Positions 46,091 through 57,567 of a stretch of 64,000 nucleotides of DNA are shown piece by piece (position 1 is the first letter of the stretch; each line of letters starts with the position of its first letter). A program made the translations under genes and the position numbers. Source of the DNA: Galeruca laticollis (Eukaryota > Arthropoda > Insecta > Coleoptera > Chrysomelidae); assembly GCA_963921935.1 (NCBI GenBank), contig OY998179.1, positions 63,098,222 through 63,162,221 on the forward strand, given 5' to 3'. A model generated the notes under the pieces. The model was not told the origin of the DNA and did no database searches. It saw only the letters and a program-made list of their open reading frames with translations.

Positions 46091-47448
46091 AATAATCCAA
46101 AAGATTTAATTTTCAGCTTCCCAAGCAATCAGCAGATTAGGACGGCCATATATGTCCCTAGGAATTTCAAGACCTACCCACTGACGCATTTTTTGTCCTC
46201 CGACCTAATGGTAGTGAAGGTTGAATATGCACAGAAAGGTCAAAAGAAAGTGTTAATACTGGCATCCGCATACCTCCCCTCAAACGCAGCTAAACCACCA
46301 CCAACTAAGGAGCTGGAAGACCTTAGGCTGCGATTGAAAATCTCACAACGTAAGCTGGGGCAGCAAAGATATTAACACTAGAGGTGAGTCTTTTTATGAT
46401 TACACAGCTAACAACAATGCCTGTATTCTAAATAGAGGTACTAAACCAACTTTTATTAACTCTCGTAGTCAAACGCGAATAGATAATACACTATCAATTA
46501 TAAACACTTCAAATATTATCTCCGGCTGGCATTTATCTGACGATATTTCAATGTCGGACCACCGCGGGATAAAATTCGAAATAAAACTAGCGATCACTAC
46601 CTCTACAACGACTCGCGACCCCAGAAAAACGGATAGAACAAAATATGTCCACTGTTTGAGAGGGGATCTCCGAGGAGTCGAGGATGTGCCGCCCAAAAAT
46701 AAAGGAGATTTGGAAATTTATTCTAAAACCATCCAAAACTCCATAATTGATGCCTATAAGATGTCTTGCCCACTTAGGCGGGTCGATCATGATGGATCCT
46801 TCACTCCGTAGTGGTGACATGAGATTGACCAGCTCAGGGGGACGGCGAGGAAATCCTTTAATAAGGCTAAAAGAACCAGACTCAATGAGGATTGGAACTT
46901 ATACAAGTCTCACCTCAAGGAGTATAAAAAAGTCATTAGACAAAAACAAAGAGAAGCATGGAGAATATATTGCGAGGAAATCGAGGATTTCCTCCAAGTA
47001 GCTAGACTCCAAAAGGCCCTCTCAAAAGATCCCCACCGTCATATCGGTATACTGACCAGAGAGGATGGCACAAAAACTGCCAACCTTAAGGAAAGCCTTC
47101 AATTATTGATGTCAACTCACTTTCCGGACTCCAAAATCACAAATTCGGCAGCCTGGGAGGATGAGGAGAATCATCACCCGACGGACGACGACTGGCGTAT
47201 ATCACGACAGTTGTCGACTCGGACAGACTGAGGTGGGCCATCTCAGGCTTCCCCCCCTTTAAATCCCCGGGAACAGACGGCATTGATCCAGCCCTACTTC
47301 AGTGTGGCCTGGATGACCTAATGCCGAACGATACATAAGGGATGTGGTGATAACATGAAATCCACTGCATCCAAATCAACATGCATACACTCCAGGGATA
47401 TCCACCGATTCGGCTCTTCATCTCGTAGCGGGCCGCATCGAGAGATCG
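46091..47448 (+). pseudogene. LINE ORF2 endonuclease and RT entry, broken
   Basis: AIYVPRNFKTYPLTHFLSSD and ILASAYLPSNAA at about 46100-46300 belong to the APE-type endonuclease. The catalytic GxDxN segment is deleted before WGSKDINTRGESFYDY (46359-46420). LNRGTKPTFIN and WHLSDDISMSDHRGI (46530-46570) give the last catalytic His block. 47020-47310 holds the RT entry in shifted frames, including a GFPPFKSPGTDGIDPALL segment near 47250. Confidence 0.75.
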
Positions 47449-49116
47449 TTGGAAAATATAGAGTCCACCCTGGGTGTAATCATAGACATAGAAGGAGCAT
47501 TTGATAGTACCACTTTTCCTAGAATAACAAATGCACTCTCCAACAAAAATATTTCCCAAACCATAAATGGCTGGATATATAACATGCTCTCAAAAAGAGC
47601 GATAAAAATTAGTGTGGATGATGTAACCATCAGAGGCTTGGTTGTAAAAGGTTGTCCACAGGGAGGGGTGCTCTCGTCACTACTGTGGAACATGGTCTTA
47701 GACTCCTTGGTCAGCCACCTCAACGAAAGCAACTTCTATACAATAGCATACGCAGATGACTTAGTGATTCTGCTAACAGGAATATTCGAGGAGACACTCT
47801 GCTCTTTAATGCAAGAGGCTCTCAATATCATAGAACAATGGTGCAGAGACCATTCGCTGTCAATAAATCCAAAAAAGACGGAGATGGCTCTTTTCACGAG
47901 AAAAAGGAAGCTATCAAAACATCAAGCCCCAAAGCTCCTAGATACCAAACTTAATTTCTCTTCAGAGGTGAAATATTTAGGGGTCACCTTTGACAGTAAG
48001 TTAACGTGGAACTCTCACTTAGAAAACAGAGTTAAAAAAGCATATATTTCTCATGAGCTGTGTCGTAGAACCATCGGCCGCACCTGGGGAATGTCACCTA
48101 GGGTTACTGCCTGGATCTACACTGCCATCATCAGACCTATGCTAACGTACGGCGCGATCGCCTGGGGAGCTAAAGAAAACCAGCTGACAGTCGTCCGTAA
48201 ACTGGATCAAATCCAAAGAACAGCATGCCTCAATACTACAGGAGGTATGAGAACCACACTAACAAGAGCTATAGAGGTAATCCCCGGTCTCACTTCCCTT
48301 GACATATACATCAAGGAGGTTGTTTTGATGACCATGACACGTCTACGTTTCACCGGTATACAACCTGATGTAACATCAGGTAAACTGAGACGTAACTTGT
48401 GGCATGAGGCCCTCAGGGAGGTCCCACTGCTGCAGGCAGATACGGACTCGATTCCACCGCGATATGCCTTTCACAGGCCCTACAAGGTGATCTTTAAAAA
48501 CAACAAACAAGATCCAACGGAAGAAGACGCAATCCGCATCTTCACAGATAGGTCTAAATCGAATGTGGGCTTAGGATACGGAATTTTCTCCAGACCCCTG
48601 AATCTAAACATAAAATGGGCAATGGGCTGCAATGTGAGTGTTGCTCAAACAGAGCTCACTGCTATCTGCATCGCTGCAAAAGAGATTACCAAAAGGAAAG
48701 CCACAGGTAATAACATATACATCCTTACGGACAGTAGACAAACACTACTAGCCCTGAACAGACCACGTATTACATCAGGCATAGTACTAGAATGTCACAT
48801 GGCCTTAATCGAAGCCTGTAACAACAACACGGTCACTTTATGCTGGATTGCAGACTCGCTAGCCAGGAAGGCAGCCTCCCAAAAACCTTTGGGACCTGGC
48901 ACTTCCATTGGTCTATCGGCGTCAGCGACGGCCGACCTATTAAACGAACACTCCCTTAACAAGTTTAAGGGTAGATGGGACGACGCAGAAGGCTGCAGAC
49001 TTGCCAAGGAACTGCTACAATATCCGCACAGCAAAGTAGCCAAAAAATACGTGACTATGAACCGGCGGAACCTACGAACAGCCACGGGTATTCTGACTGG
49101 TCACTGCCACCTATGA
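47449..49116 (+). CDS. LINE ORF2: RT and RNase H (555-codon open frame)
   Basis: The longest intact recognisable frame in the window. RT: IDIEGAFD (catalytic Asp at residue 13), GCPQGGVLSSLLW at 68-80, YADDLVILL with the YADD box at 101-104 (47749-47760), and EVKYLGVTFD. Thumb: LTYGAIAWG. RNase H from about residue 362: FTDRSKSNVGLGYG (family TDGSK, Gly changed), QTELTAICIAA and LTDSRQTLLAL. Then a jump from LCWI to ADSLARKAA: about a dozen residues with the conserved His region are deleted. The remaining zinc-like C-terminus (CEQEDEYVEHIRCEW) lies at 49165-49215 in another frame. RT looks possible, RNase H not. The start codon is not the native one, as upstream coding is broken. Confidence 0.85.
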   Translation: MENIESTLGVIIDIEGAFDSTTFPRITNALSNKNISQTINGWIYNMLSKRAIKISVDDVTIRGLVVKGCPQGGVLSSLLWNMVLDSLVSHLNESNFYTIAYADDLVILLTGIFEETLCSLMQEALNIIEQWCRDHSLSINPKKTEMALFTRKRKLSKHQAPKLLDTKLNFSSEVKYLGVTFDSKLTWNSHLENRVKKAYISHELCRRTIGRTWGMSPRVTAWIYTAIIRPMLTYGAIAWGAKENQLTVVRKLDQIQRTACLNTTGGMRTTLTRAIEVIPGLTSLDIYIKEVVLMTMTRLRFTGIQPDVTSGKLRRNLWHEALREVPLLQADTDSIPPRYAFHRPYKVIFKNNKQDPTEEDAIRIFTDRSKSNVGLGYGIFSRPLNLNIKWAMGCNVSVAQTELTAICIAAKEITKRKATGNNIYILTDSRQTLLALNRPRITSGIVLECHMALIEACNNNTVTLCWIADSLARKAASQKPLGPGTSIGLSASATADLLNEHSLNKFKGRWDDAEGCRLAKELLQYPHSKVAKKYVTMNRRNLRTATGILTGHCHL

Positions 49117-49425
49117 AAACACCTACACAGACTGGGTCTCTCTGATACCCCACTTTATAGAGGATGCGAGCAAGAAGATGAGTATGTCGAGCACATTCGT
49201 TGTGAATGGCAGACACTCTTTCATCTTAGGTTTCATGTATTCGGCGAGCACAGGCTAACACAGTATGAGAGATTTTAATTCAGGCGACGTTATCGCCTAC
49301 TTCAGAGAAGTAGGCTGGATGACGAGCTAGAATGAAGTTTCGAACCTCAGAAGGATGCACAATGGGCCAACTGTGGCCTAAGAGCTGTGGGGCCTACCCA
49401 CCCTTCCAAATTTTACAGATACAGA

Positions 49426-49438
49426 TACACTCAACCCA
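49426..49438. repeat. 13-bp target site duplication, right copy
   Basis: TACACTCAACCCA, identical to 44768-44780; preceded by the ACAGATACAGAT tail of the inserted LINE. Confidence 0.95.
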
Positions 49439-49539
49439 AAGAAAACCAAACTAGTTGCTTTTACGAATAAAAGAGCTATTACACAGGACAAAGTATAACT
49501 GTTCAGAGAAAAACTAGGAATATCCAAAGGTGTGAAATA

Positions 49540-50866
49540 CGAGGCAGGTTTTTTAATTAAGTACCGTTTTGCGATTCCGCTGCCGCAGCGCTACGGTCGG
49601 CGTTCCGCGCATTCGCGCTAGTTACCTACATCTCTTGTCTATGCACTGACACCATTACAGCCTGATTATTCATTGTATACGTTGTTTACTGAGTGTTTAA
49701 GATGCCTCCGACCATCGTGAGTCCCGACGATTATGAAGTACGGGTTGTTATACGATTTCTTCGTGCTAAAGTCGTGAAACCAATCGATATCCATAGTGAG
49801 ATCTGTGAAGTTTACGGACAAAACATTATGAGTGATGGAATGGTAAGGAAATGGGTGAGAGCATTTGAAGATGGCCGCATAAATGTGCATGATGAAGAAC
49901 GGAGTGGGCGTCCTTCCGTCGTTAATGAAGATTTGGTGCAGAAAGTGGACAAAAAAATGAGAGAAAACAGACGCTTTACAATTTCATCATTGTGCGACTG
50001 CTTTCCTCAATATTCTCGTAGTGTTTTGTATCGCATTGTGACCGAGAACTTGAATTACCGGAAATTGTGTTCACGTTGGGTTCCAAAAATGTCGACGGAT
50101 TTGCATAAAACCCAACGTTTAGGCAGTGTGTTGACTTTCATTGAGCGGTACCACAATGAAGGTGAAGATTTTTTAGACCAAATTGTTACTGGTGACGAAA
50201 CATGGGTGGCCTACGTCACACCAGAATCGAAACAACAATCCATGGAATGGCGACGTTCATCATCACCCAAAAAAGTGAAGTTTATGCAAACAATTTCTGC
50301 CCGGAAAATCATGTGCAGAGTTTTTTGGGACAAAAAAGGAGTATTGCTAGTGGAGTTTTTGCCTCGTAATGAGACAATCAATGCAGCGTCCTATTGTGAG
50401 ACATTGAACAATCTGCGTCGTGTAATCCAGAACAAAAGACGTGGCAAGTTGAGTACGGGTATCGTTTTGCTGCATGACAATGCCCGTCCACATGTGGCTA
50501 ATCGGACCAAAGATCTTATCTAATCTTTTCAATGGGAAACTCTAGACCATCCTCCATACAGCCCTGATCTGGTGCGACTACCATTTGTTCATGTACTTGA
50601 AGAAATACCTGGGCGGTCGGCGTCTTCAAGACGATAACGAAGTCAAAACATTTGTGATACAGTGGTTAACAAGTCAGGCGACAGAATTTTATGAGGAGGG
50701 TATTCAAAAACTGGTGCCACGTAATGACAAGTGCCTCAATATTCACGGAAATTGTGTAGAAAAGTAGATTAGGGTACATGCTTTCATGGAAAAATAAAAT
50801 TATTGCGATATCTTTGCACGTCTTTTTTTAATTCCAAAACGGTACTTACTTAAAAAACATGCCTCG
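49540..50866 (+). mobile_element. mariner element with 32-bp inverted repeats
   Basis: Left repeat 49540-49571 and right repeat 50835-50866 match at about 30 of 32 positions (CGAGGC..GTTTTTTAA..AAGTACCGTTTTG). TA flanks both ends (49538-49539, 50867-50868). It inserted into the outer LINE: reading AAA-TA|T-CTG across the excised insert restores KYLRVTLDF in frame. Length is 1327 bp, near the usual 1.3 kb of mariner. Confidence 0.95.
49572..50834 (+). pseudogene. mariner transposase (DD34D), near-complete but broken
   Basis: Starts at 49693 or the second Met at 49702. N-terminal helix-turn-helix pair (IRFLRAKVVKPIDIHSEI, SDGMVRKWVRAFEDGR), then WVPKMSTDLHKTQR. The catalytic core has TGDETWV with Asp168, HDNARPH with Asp262, and a third Asp in a shifted frame in CDYHLF (50573-50590). 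The spacing of 34 residues between the second and third Asp gives DD34D. A stop follows at 50521, and a frameshift near 50570. The C-terminus (MYLKKYLGGRRL...NIHGNCVEK) is open at 50585-50767. Only two lesions are visible, so this is a young copy compared with its neighbours. Confidence 0.9.
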
Positions 50867-51598
50867 TATCTGAGAGTGACACTCGATTTTAAATTGAATT
50901 GGAGGATACACCTAGAGAAAACTACTACCGGGGCAACCAGGCTGTTCTGGCAATGAGAATAGTTATGAGCAAAACACCTGAGGTGGTACACTGGCTTCAC
51001 ACAACAGTGATTAGGCCAACGATCACCTACGGGAAGATAGTCTGATGGAGGAGGATAGAAGTAGTGTCCTCAGTAGAGAATAAATTCACTACAATCCAAA
51101 TACAATCTTTTCTCGGTATTACCGGGGTAATTAATAGCACGAGGAGGTCATCAATGGACGACCTTATAGATTTTTCTCATCTGGAACTTTTTGTTGGGGC
51201 AGAGGCAATAATGGCGATCCTCAGACTCAAAATAGGGAGACATGTGGACCCCGAACAATGCTCATAGAGGACATACCGATACAGCTGGAGCAATAATAGA
51301 TGAACCGAACTTTCAAATGGGTTTGGATGGTATTATACCAGAGCACGTATTCACTGAGCGAATGAATATCATTATTCCATCTAGGCAATAGGTGATGTAC
51401 TCGGGAAACCCTGAAGACATCATATGGTTCACTACTGATTGATCTGAAAGGAACCAAGACACTGAGGCTGGTATAAATTGACCTGGGAAGAAAATGTTCT
51501 TTAGTCTTGGTAGATATACGTCTGTTTTTCAGGCTGAAACAATTGCTGCTATAGCCTGTATTGATGAAAACATCAAGGAAGGTTATACCGGTCGAAGA

Positions 51599-51603
<5 letters not shown>

Positions 51604-51631
<28 letters not shown>
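51604..51631. repeat. (AT)n microsatellite
   Basis: About 28 bp of AT at the right end of the outer LINE. Confidence 0.9.
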
Positions 51632-51637
<6 letters not shown>

Positions 51638-53596
51638 ATAATTTATTATTTTATTTATTTATTATGATTTAAGTAAGTAAAACCCAGTTATGTTTATTTA
51701 TCTATGTTTTATATTTATCTATGGTTTGTATTAAATAGCTAGCTCAGATTAAATTGATTTATTTTATTATTAATTTGATAGTTTATTGGTGAGCATGAGA
51801 ACTCTATACTCCCGTTGGGTTCCGGATTGAATTGAAAAAAATATATGTATATGAAACTTGCACTTTATGAATATCCTGTTAAAATCATCTCCTCTGAAAG
51901 CTGTGAATAAATTATGTGAAACACATCAATGCGACTTCTGTGGTATCAAGCCTTTTCCTATATTTATCAGATGACATGCAAATAAAAATCAAATAACTCA
52001 AAATTTAGTTACTATAATTACCAACAAACATAAAATCGAAGAGCATTATGAACTGTGAAGAAAAACTTATGTTAAACAAATATAATACAATCCAAATTAC
52101 ATATACCAAATATTATTATACATCTAAAATTATCAATGTGTAATTTGGCCAAATTAGTGAGTTTAATATGGTTAACCAGATAAATTATTGAGACACTGAC
52201 CAGATCACAACACTGGGAAGTTTTTGTTCACTCTACTCATGTGTTATCTCCTGGAATGAAGCTGGATCTCCTTCAATCTTGTAGTATCTCTATAGTTTGT
52301 ACAGCAGGTAAGTCGATGCAATATTATTAAATCGTTTGTTAAATTTAGCTCGTACTGTTTTAATTACGATTATTAATGTTCCTATGTAGTATTTAACACC
52401 ATAATGTGGTTACTTAATTAAAATTTGTACATAGCGTCCCCTATCAAATTTCAACTGCATATATTTCTTATAAATTACAATATTTTCTTCTTAAAATGTT
52501 TAATATGTTGTTATTCAACGTTTGCAATATGTTTTGACTCTGATTTCTAAAAATTTCCAAATATTTTACATAAATTTCATAAAAATTGCTTAAATGCGTC
52601 CATTTCCTTTAGCATCACCTCACCAACCTTTTGTTTCCTCAAATCAACAAACTTTTTGTTGCTAGCTTTGTTATTTTAAAACAAAATACTTACAACTTAC
52701 TAGATATAATACAATCTGTTTTATCTAATTTTTGATACTTCGTTTAATGTCTTTGTATATTATTATTGTTATTTATTGTTCATGTAAAATTTCAAAATAA
52801 TTTAATATTCCTATTTACATATGGAATACTTCAAAATCTACCTTATTTTAATAAACAGAAATTATATCTATCCGATTTCAAATTCCAATATCAATACATA
52901 TACAATCTCAAACATTTAAAAAAACCTTTTACAATGCCTTTCAATTAAATTCTTATTCATTATTCCATATTTATCTAATATAAACTTGGCCTTTCATTTA
53001 ATTCAGTCATCATATTTTTCAAATATCCTCATTGCTTTTCAAATAATCAATAGTTCACAGACATGAATAATTCTATGGTTGTATATATTTCCGCTATCAG
53101 TGTTCTTTGCTAACTGACATGAAGTTTTTAATTGACACTTCTGTTATATCATTTATAGATAAACATTGCAATTTTGTTTATATATTGTTATCAAATATTC
53201 TATTTAATATTGTCCGATAATAATTTATGTGCTTCTCAGATTCAATGTTGGATATTCTAAATACTATATACAAATTGTTATTTACGCTGTTGACAAGGAA
53301 GTGAATTTATAATTCACTAAGGACATGATTAAAATTTATGAAAATAATGCTGTTTACATTCTGGAATCCTAAGGTAAATAATTTCAATCTTACTTATGTA
53401 TATCTTTAGTTATGTAGAATATTTGATATCATAGATGTTCGATTCAATAGGAGATATATATTCTTCTCAGATTATCACCATTAGACAAGATAATTCTATC
53501 TGTGTGAAGGAAGTAATATCCACCTGTTACTTGACAAAGTTGCAAATTTCATACATTTGTGTCTTATTCTCTTTACTACTTCTTACGATAAGTTCA

Positions 53597-53682
<86 letters not shown>

Positions 53683-54367
53683 ATGTATTCTATATTCTAT
53701 TATTTGTAATTGAATAATCGTTAAACATCTATAACAAACTCTATCAAAGGGTAGGGTTCAATTGCGCCATTCAAATTTACTCTAAATATTGGATTGTGAA
53801 ATCAAAATGTACAAGCTTATGATTTCAGGAATTTCAATTATGAAATATTGTTACTGCATCTATATACACATATCATAGGTAAAAATCCAAAATTATTGCC
53901 ATAATAACATACAATTATAATTTTCCTATTCTAAATAAAAAATATATAAACCGCCAATGACTGTCAAATTTCAGAAAATGTGTATTTAATTTTCTACGCA
54001 AAAGTTAGAAAGGAAACCCCAATGACACTGATCACGCACAGATCCGTTTTATGAGCTCATAAAATTGATAAAATTTTCGTACCTTATATTATTCCGGATT
54101 TATGGTTGTGTGGTCCAAAAACAAACTTCGAATATTTTCCAACACCAACAGCTATGACTTTTGTAAGCACCTTTACGTTTCTCAACTCTCTATGCCATTT
54201 TTGATTCCAATTTTGAATGAATTTCAGTACGTACCAAATTGTATTGTAATAGTTTAAATATTTTCATTTCTTCTGATTTTTACTTTGAAATTCGTTTAAT
54301 TTTCCTTTCCATTAAATGTCCAGGTTCTAATCTTCTATATTCAGGATACAATTCATCTGAATATCGA
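51632..54367. other. Unassigned AT-rich sequence
   Basis: No gene recognised. Frames at 52766-52948 and 53435-53632 have no motif, the latter running into the microsatellite at 53596. Confidence 0.45.
53596..53678. repeat. (AT)n microsatellite, slightly interrupted
   Basis: About 83 bp of AT repeats with single interruptions (ACAT, AAAT). Confidence 0.95.
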
Positions 54368-54597
54368 CTTTTTAATCGTCCGTATTGACGAGATCAATTA
54401 TAATCTGCCTTCCAACTTTGACGTCTTAAAATTCACTCCTTTAACTGAATATTTGAATATTCTTCTTTTTTCTGATTATTACTATATATTTGATTTATAT
54501 ATCTTTCTGTTATACCTCAAATATCACCTTTTTAATCGTCCTTATTGACGAGATCAATTAAAATATCACTTCCAGCTTTGACGTTTTCAAATTCACT
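54368..54597. repeat. Two 70-bp direct repeats
   Basis: 54368-54437 and 54528-54597 share CTTTTTAATCGTCC, TATTGACGAGATCAATTA and a CTTTGACGT...ATTCACT end; their starts are 160 bp apart. No coding content. The spacing resembles the monomer length of the dispersed repeat at 55260, but the sequence differs. Confidence 0.85.
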
Positions 54598-55259
54598 GAC
54601 GTTTTTATTATTTTTATAATCTATTTCGTTGCGGGTTGCTAGCGAAACTAAAAACTCTATCGTATGAACTGTTAATTTCTAAAGCCGTATATACATGAAA
54701 ATAACAACAAGACTTTTTCTAAGGAAACTTGGGTTAAAACTTATTAAAGACCAGTTAATGAGGTGAATGTTGGTGCCGAATTTACCACTCACAATTCGTA
54801 TGAGGCTTCAGGAAATTCTACCCTCCTGATCATACTGCTACAATAATTCTGTGGAAGCTCATTCATCAGAAACTAATTCTCGAAATCGTCAGTCACCGCC
54901 CATGTCTCCAAAAAAACTGTAAACAGTGTGGCTGGTACTTATGCCTACAGCAGTGTGGTTTTGTTTGTGCAGACGGTTGTGAAACCGAGAAGAAGGTTGC
55001 TTCTAATGATGAGGAGGCATGACATATACCCACATTTTTTTACAATTATTTTTCAGTTTGCAATTTGAGTGTACTTTTAATTTTTTTTTTCAAATAAATA
55101 CATAGAGAAAGTCGTTCTTTCAAATACTCCAACATTTAAATGAAAAATTAAGTGCAAAAATACGGTATTATTTATTCCTCCTCATTTGGATCTTTCAGAT
55201 CAATAGCGACTATATATGTATCTGACGGAGGTGCGCCTAACCGAGTGTTAAAGATTGAA
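54598..55259. other. Unassigned sequence with a Cys-rich short reading
   Basis: Plus strand at 54894-55024 reads a short Cys-rich peptide (CKQCGWYLC, CGFVCADGC) that could be the end of a transposase zinc finger. It is too short to assign. Confidence 0.3.
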
Positions 55260-55655
55260 ACTAACTTTTTCGCATTTATACACTAAATCGTGCTGACAAA
55301 CCGAAATTATTCCAAAAACGACCAAAAATATCCGAATTTATAAGACGCGTTATACTAGCTCTGGTGAGCTGAAAATCAATAGTGACCAGTGCTCAGACGC
55401 CTTGAACAATATCCAATCATAAAGTTTGTTACATTATGCACTCCAGAGGCTGTACAGTGCTAACAAGACATATTACAAAAAGTAGCCGACGATAACGACG
55501 ACATACGCCACAGGATTTTTTTTCCTAAACCCCCTTTTTCATGTTGGTTCTCACTGAAAACCGAAAAAATTACTCAAAAATACAAAGTTTTCAACTTTTT
55601 TTTGTGTAACCTAAATTTTTCTCGCATTTTAGATAACGATGGACGGAAAAGTAAA
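55260..55655 (+). repeat. Dispersed satellite-like repeat, copy 3
   Basis: Two diverged monomers starting near 55281 (CACTAAATCGTGCTGAC) and 55439 (CACTCCAGAGGCTGTACAGT), about 158 bp apart. The first shares CAAACCGAAAT, ACGACCAAAA and CTCTGGTGAGCTGAAAATCA with copy 2. The second shares GCTAACAAGACAT, CGACATACG and polyT blocks with copy 1, and ends near ACGGAAAAGTAA like copy 1. Confidence 0.75.
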
Positions 55656-56700
55656 ACCAGCTTTGTGCTAATTTGTCAGCTCCATCATCACCATGTGAAA
55701 AATCTTTTTGTGGACAAAATTTCTAGATCCAATAATTTGGACTATTTTCATGGAATCAAACAAAGGAGCAGATTAATAATAATAATAATAATCCAAATGA
55801 TCAATCTTGAACGGTCCTTTATTGGTGGCAAAATAACTCAAAAACCTATCAAACCTAATGAACTGATCCTTTGAGATACTACGAACAATCACCATTATTT
55901 GATTATCCATGTAACTATGATGTATTTCTCAACATTATGACGGTTTGCTACTTTTCAATGAATTGCTTACGGTTGGAGGCTGTTACGAATATGAGAATAT
56001 AATAATATGTTATCTAGTTCTATTGAAGAAAATCGCTCTTTATATATTAACGGTGTGGCAATTAAAACATATTATTACTGCATAATTGTATTCAATATAT
56101 AATATTACGTCGTTACTCTACTGATAAATTTAACTTATTAGCAATGTTTGCGACTGAATTCCTGGAATATTGAAAAGTATGTAAAAAATTAACAATTTGA
56201 AAGTCACATAAACATAATTGGATTTAAATTATTCCCAATAGTCATTACAAGATTGACAATAAACAAAATAGAAGTAAATGAATGTATCATAACGATCTCC
56301 TACATACAGAGTGGAAAGTTTAACTGGAACAAATTCTGTAACAATAAATAAAATTTTGTCGCAAAGTTACTGGAACTCGTCAACTTGTATTTTCTAAAAG
56401 GTATATACGAAGTGATAATTGTTCGAAGGGTTGCAGTAAATATTTTCATTTCATATCTTCTTCAATTGAATAGGAGCACGTATTTTGTTCACAAGTAATG
56501 TGTCGGGAATAAATAGTATAACTAAATTTTTACTGAAACTTCTTTAATGCTACAAATGATAAAGTATCCTCCACCGTGTTGCTGAAAGTACCTCAATCGA
56601 TAATAAAAAGTATTCCCAATATCTTGTAACTACGTTAATATACTTACACTTTTTTTCCTACTGCTCTATAAGCCACAATAACAATAGCTATATATGTATA
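55656..56700. other. Unassigned sequence
   Basis: No gene recognised. A short (AAT)n run lies at about 55775-55793. Confidence 0.45.
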
Positions 56701-57299
56701 ACCAGTTATGAAATGCATCAATTTGTGTAACGAGTGAAATTTTTGCGGGACGAGCGAGCGAGGTCCCGCAACATGACACGAGTTACACAAAAAAGCATTT
56801 CATAACGTGTTTCATACAAGATTTTATTTAATTTTGACAAGGGTAAAGTGTTATAATACGCCCCACCGCCATTCTTCACCTCCAATACGTCTTATGATTT
56901 AGTATTATGCATAACGCCGACTGTGTTACACGTGTGTCATTTTGTATGCAATAGTTAAAAACGTACGGTTGTATTTTTCCGAGAAAAATTATTTTCATTG
57001 GTAAGTACAGTCAAACATTTGTTTCATATTTCAAGTTAATGTTCTCTGTTATGTTTCAAAACATATTTCTTCAATTTTTTTTTGTTTCACCTCTACCTAG
57101 ACTAACAAATGAACGTCCTTGAGTATGTGTGGCACTTCAAATAAATTTTGTTGTTGAAATATTTTAGTGGGGCATTTTGTACGCCCAAATTCGAATACGC
57201 TTGGTTGTAGAACGCCCCAGTCAACAGGTTATGAAACTATTTCTAATTAATGCCCTTTTTCAGATAATGGGCAAAATATATGTGAGAAAAACAACAAGA

Positions 57300-57534
57300 A
57301 ATTGACTGTCTCGACCCTTACTTCGTGGAATATGCTCATATTAGTGTTTTAAAATGAGACTCAGGTCTCTAGTTAATTCCACAATATAATACAAGTTATT
57401 GAAAATTCCAAAAAATTGACAATTGTTTTGATGATATTGATTTATCGAAACAATTGTCAATTTTTTAGAATTTTCAATAACTTGTATTATATTGTGGAAT
57501 TAACTAAAGGCCTTGAGTTTCATTTAAAAACACT
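57300..57534 (-). mobile_element. Penelope terminal hairpin, standalone insertion 2
   Basis: Starts AATTGACTGTCTCGACCC (Penelope 3'-terminal motif, complement), then two arms of about 90 bp around a short AT-rich loop (57340-57534). It is flanked by an exact 12-bp duplication AAAACAACAAGA (57288-57299 and 57535-57546). Confidence 0.9.
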
Positions 57535-57567
57535 AAAACAACAAGAGCATCTTAGACGTAAGCCGCA

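Larger units (their letters stand above)
44781..49425 (+). mobile_element. LINE with DUF4780 ORF1 and EN-RT-RNase H ORF2, about 4.6 kb
   Basis: Bounded by an exact 13-bp duplication. The 5' leader of about 370 bp (44781-45150) is GC-richer than the surroundings. ORF1 carries the DUF4780-type domain, ORF2 the endonuclease, RT and RNase H. The tail is a short ACAGAT repeat just before the duplication. The presence of a leader suggests an insertion close to full length, followed by decay. The clade is probably LOA/R1-type, by its wording and RNase H domain. Confidence 0.85.
43520..51600 (+). mobile_element. Outer LINE (I/R1/LOA-type), split by two insertions
   Basis: LINE coding sequence lies in three blocks: 43520-44780, 49439-49537 and 50869-51600. 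Block 1 ends in a LTLNP-type segment, block 2 continues with NPKKTKLVAFTNKR, and block 3 resumes with LRVTLDFKLNW. Removing the two inserts restores one collinear RT reading. The blocks carry many stops. The right end runs into an (AT)n repeat at 51604. Between 43530 and 43745 there is a partial duplication sharing TTTATTTAATTCCT. Confidence 0.8.

Noticed and set aside
54894..55024. Cys-rich reading as a zinc finger gene
   Set aside because: About 40 residues only, no family match, no supporting neighbour.
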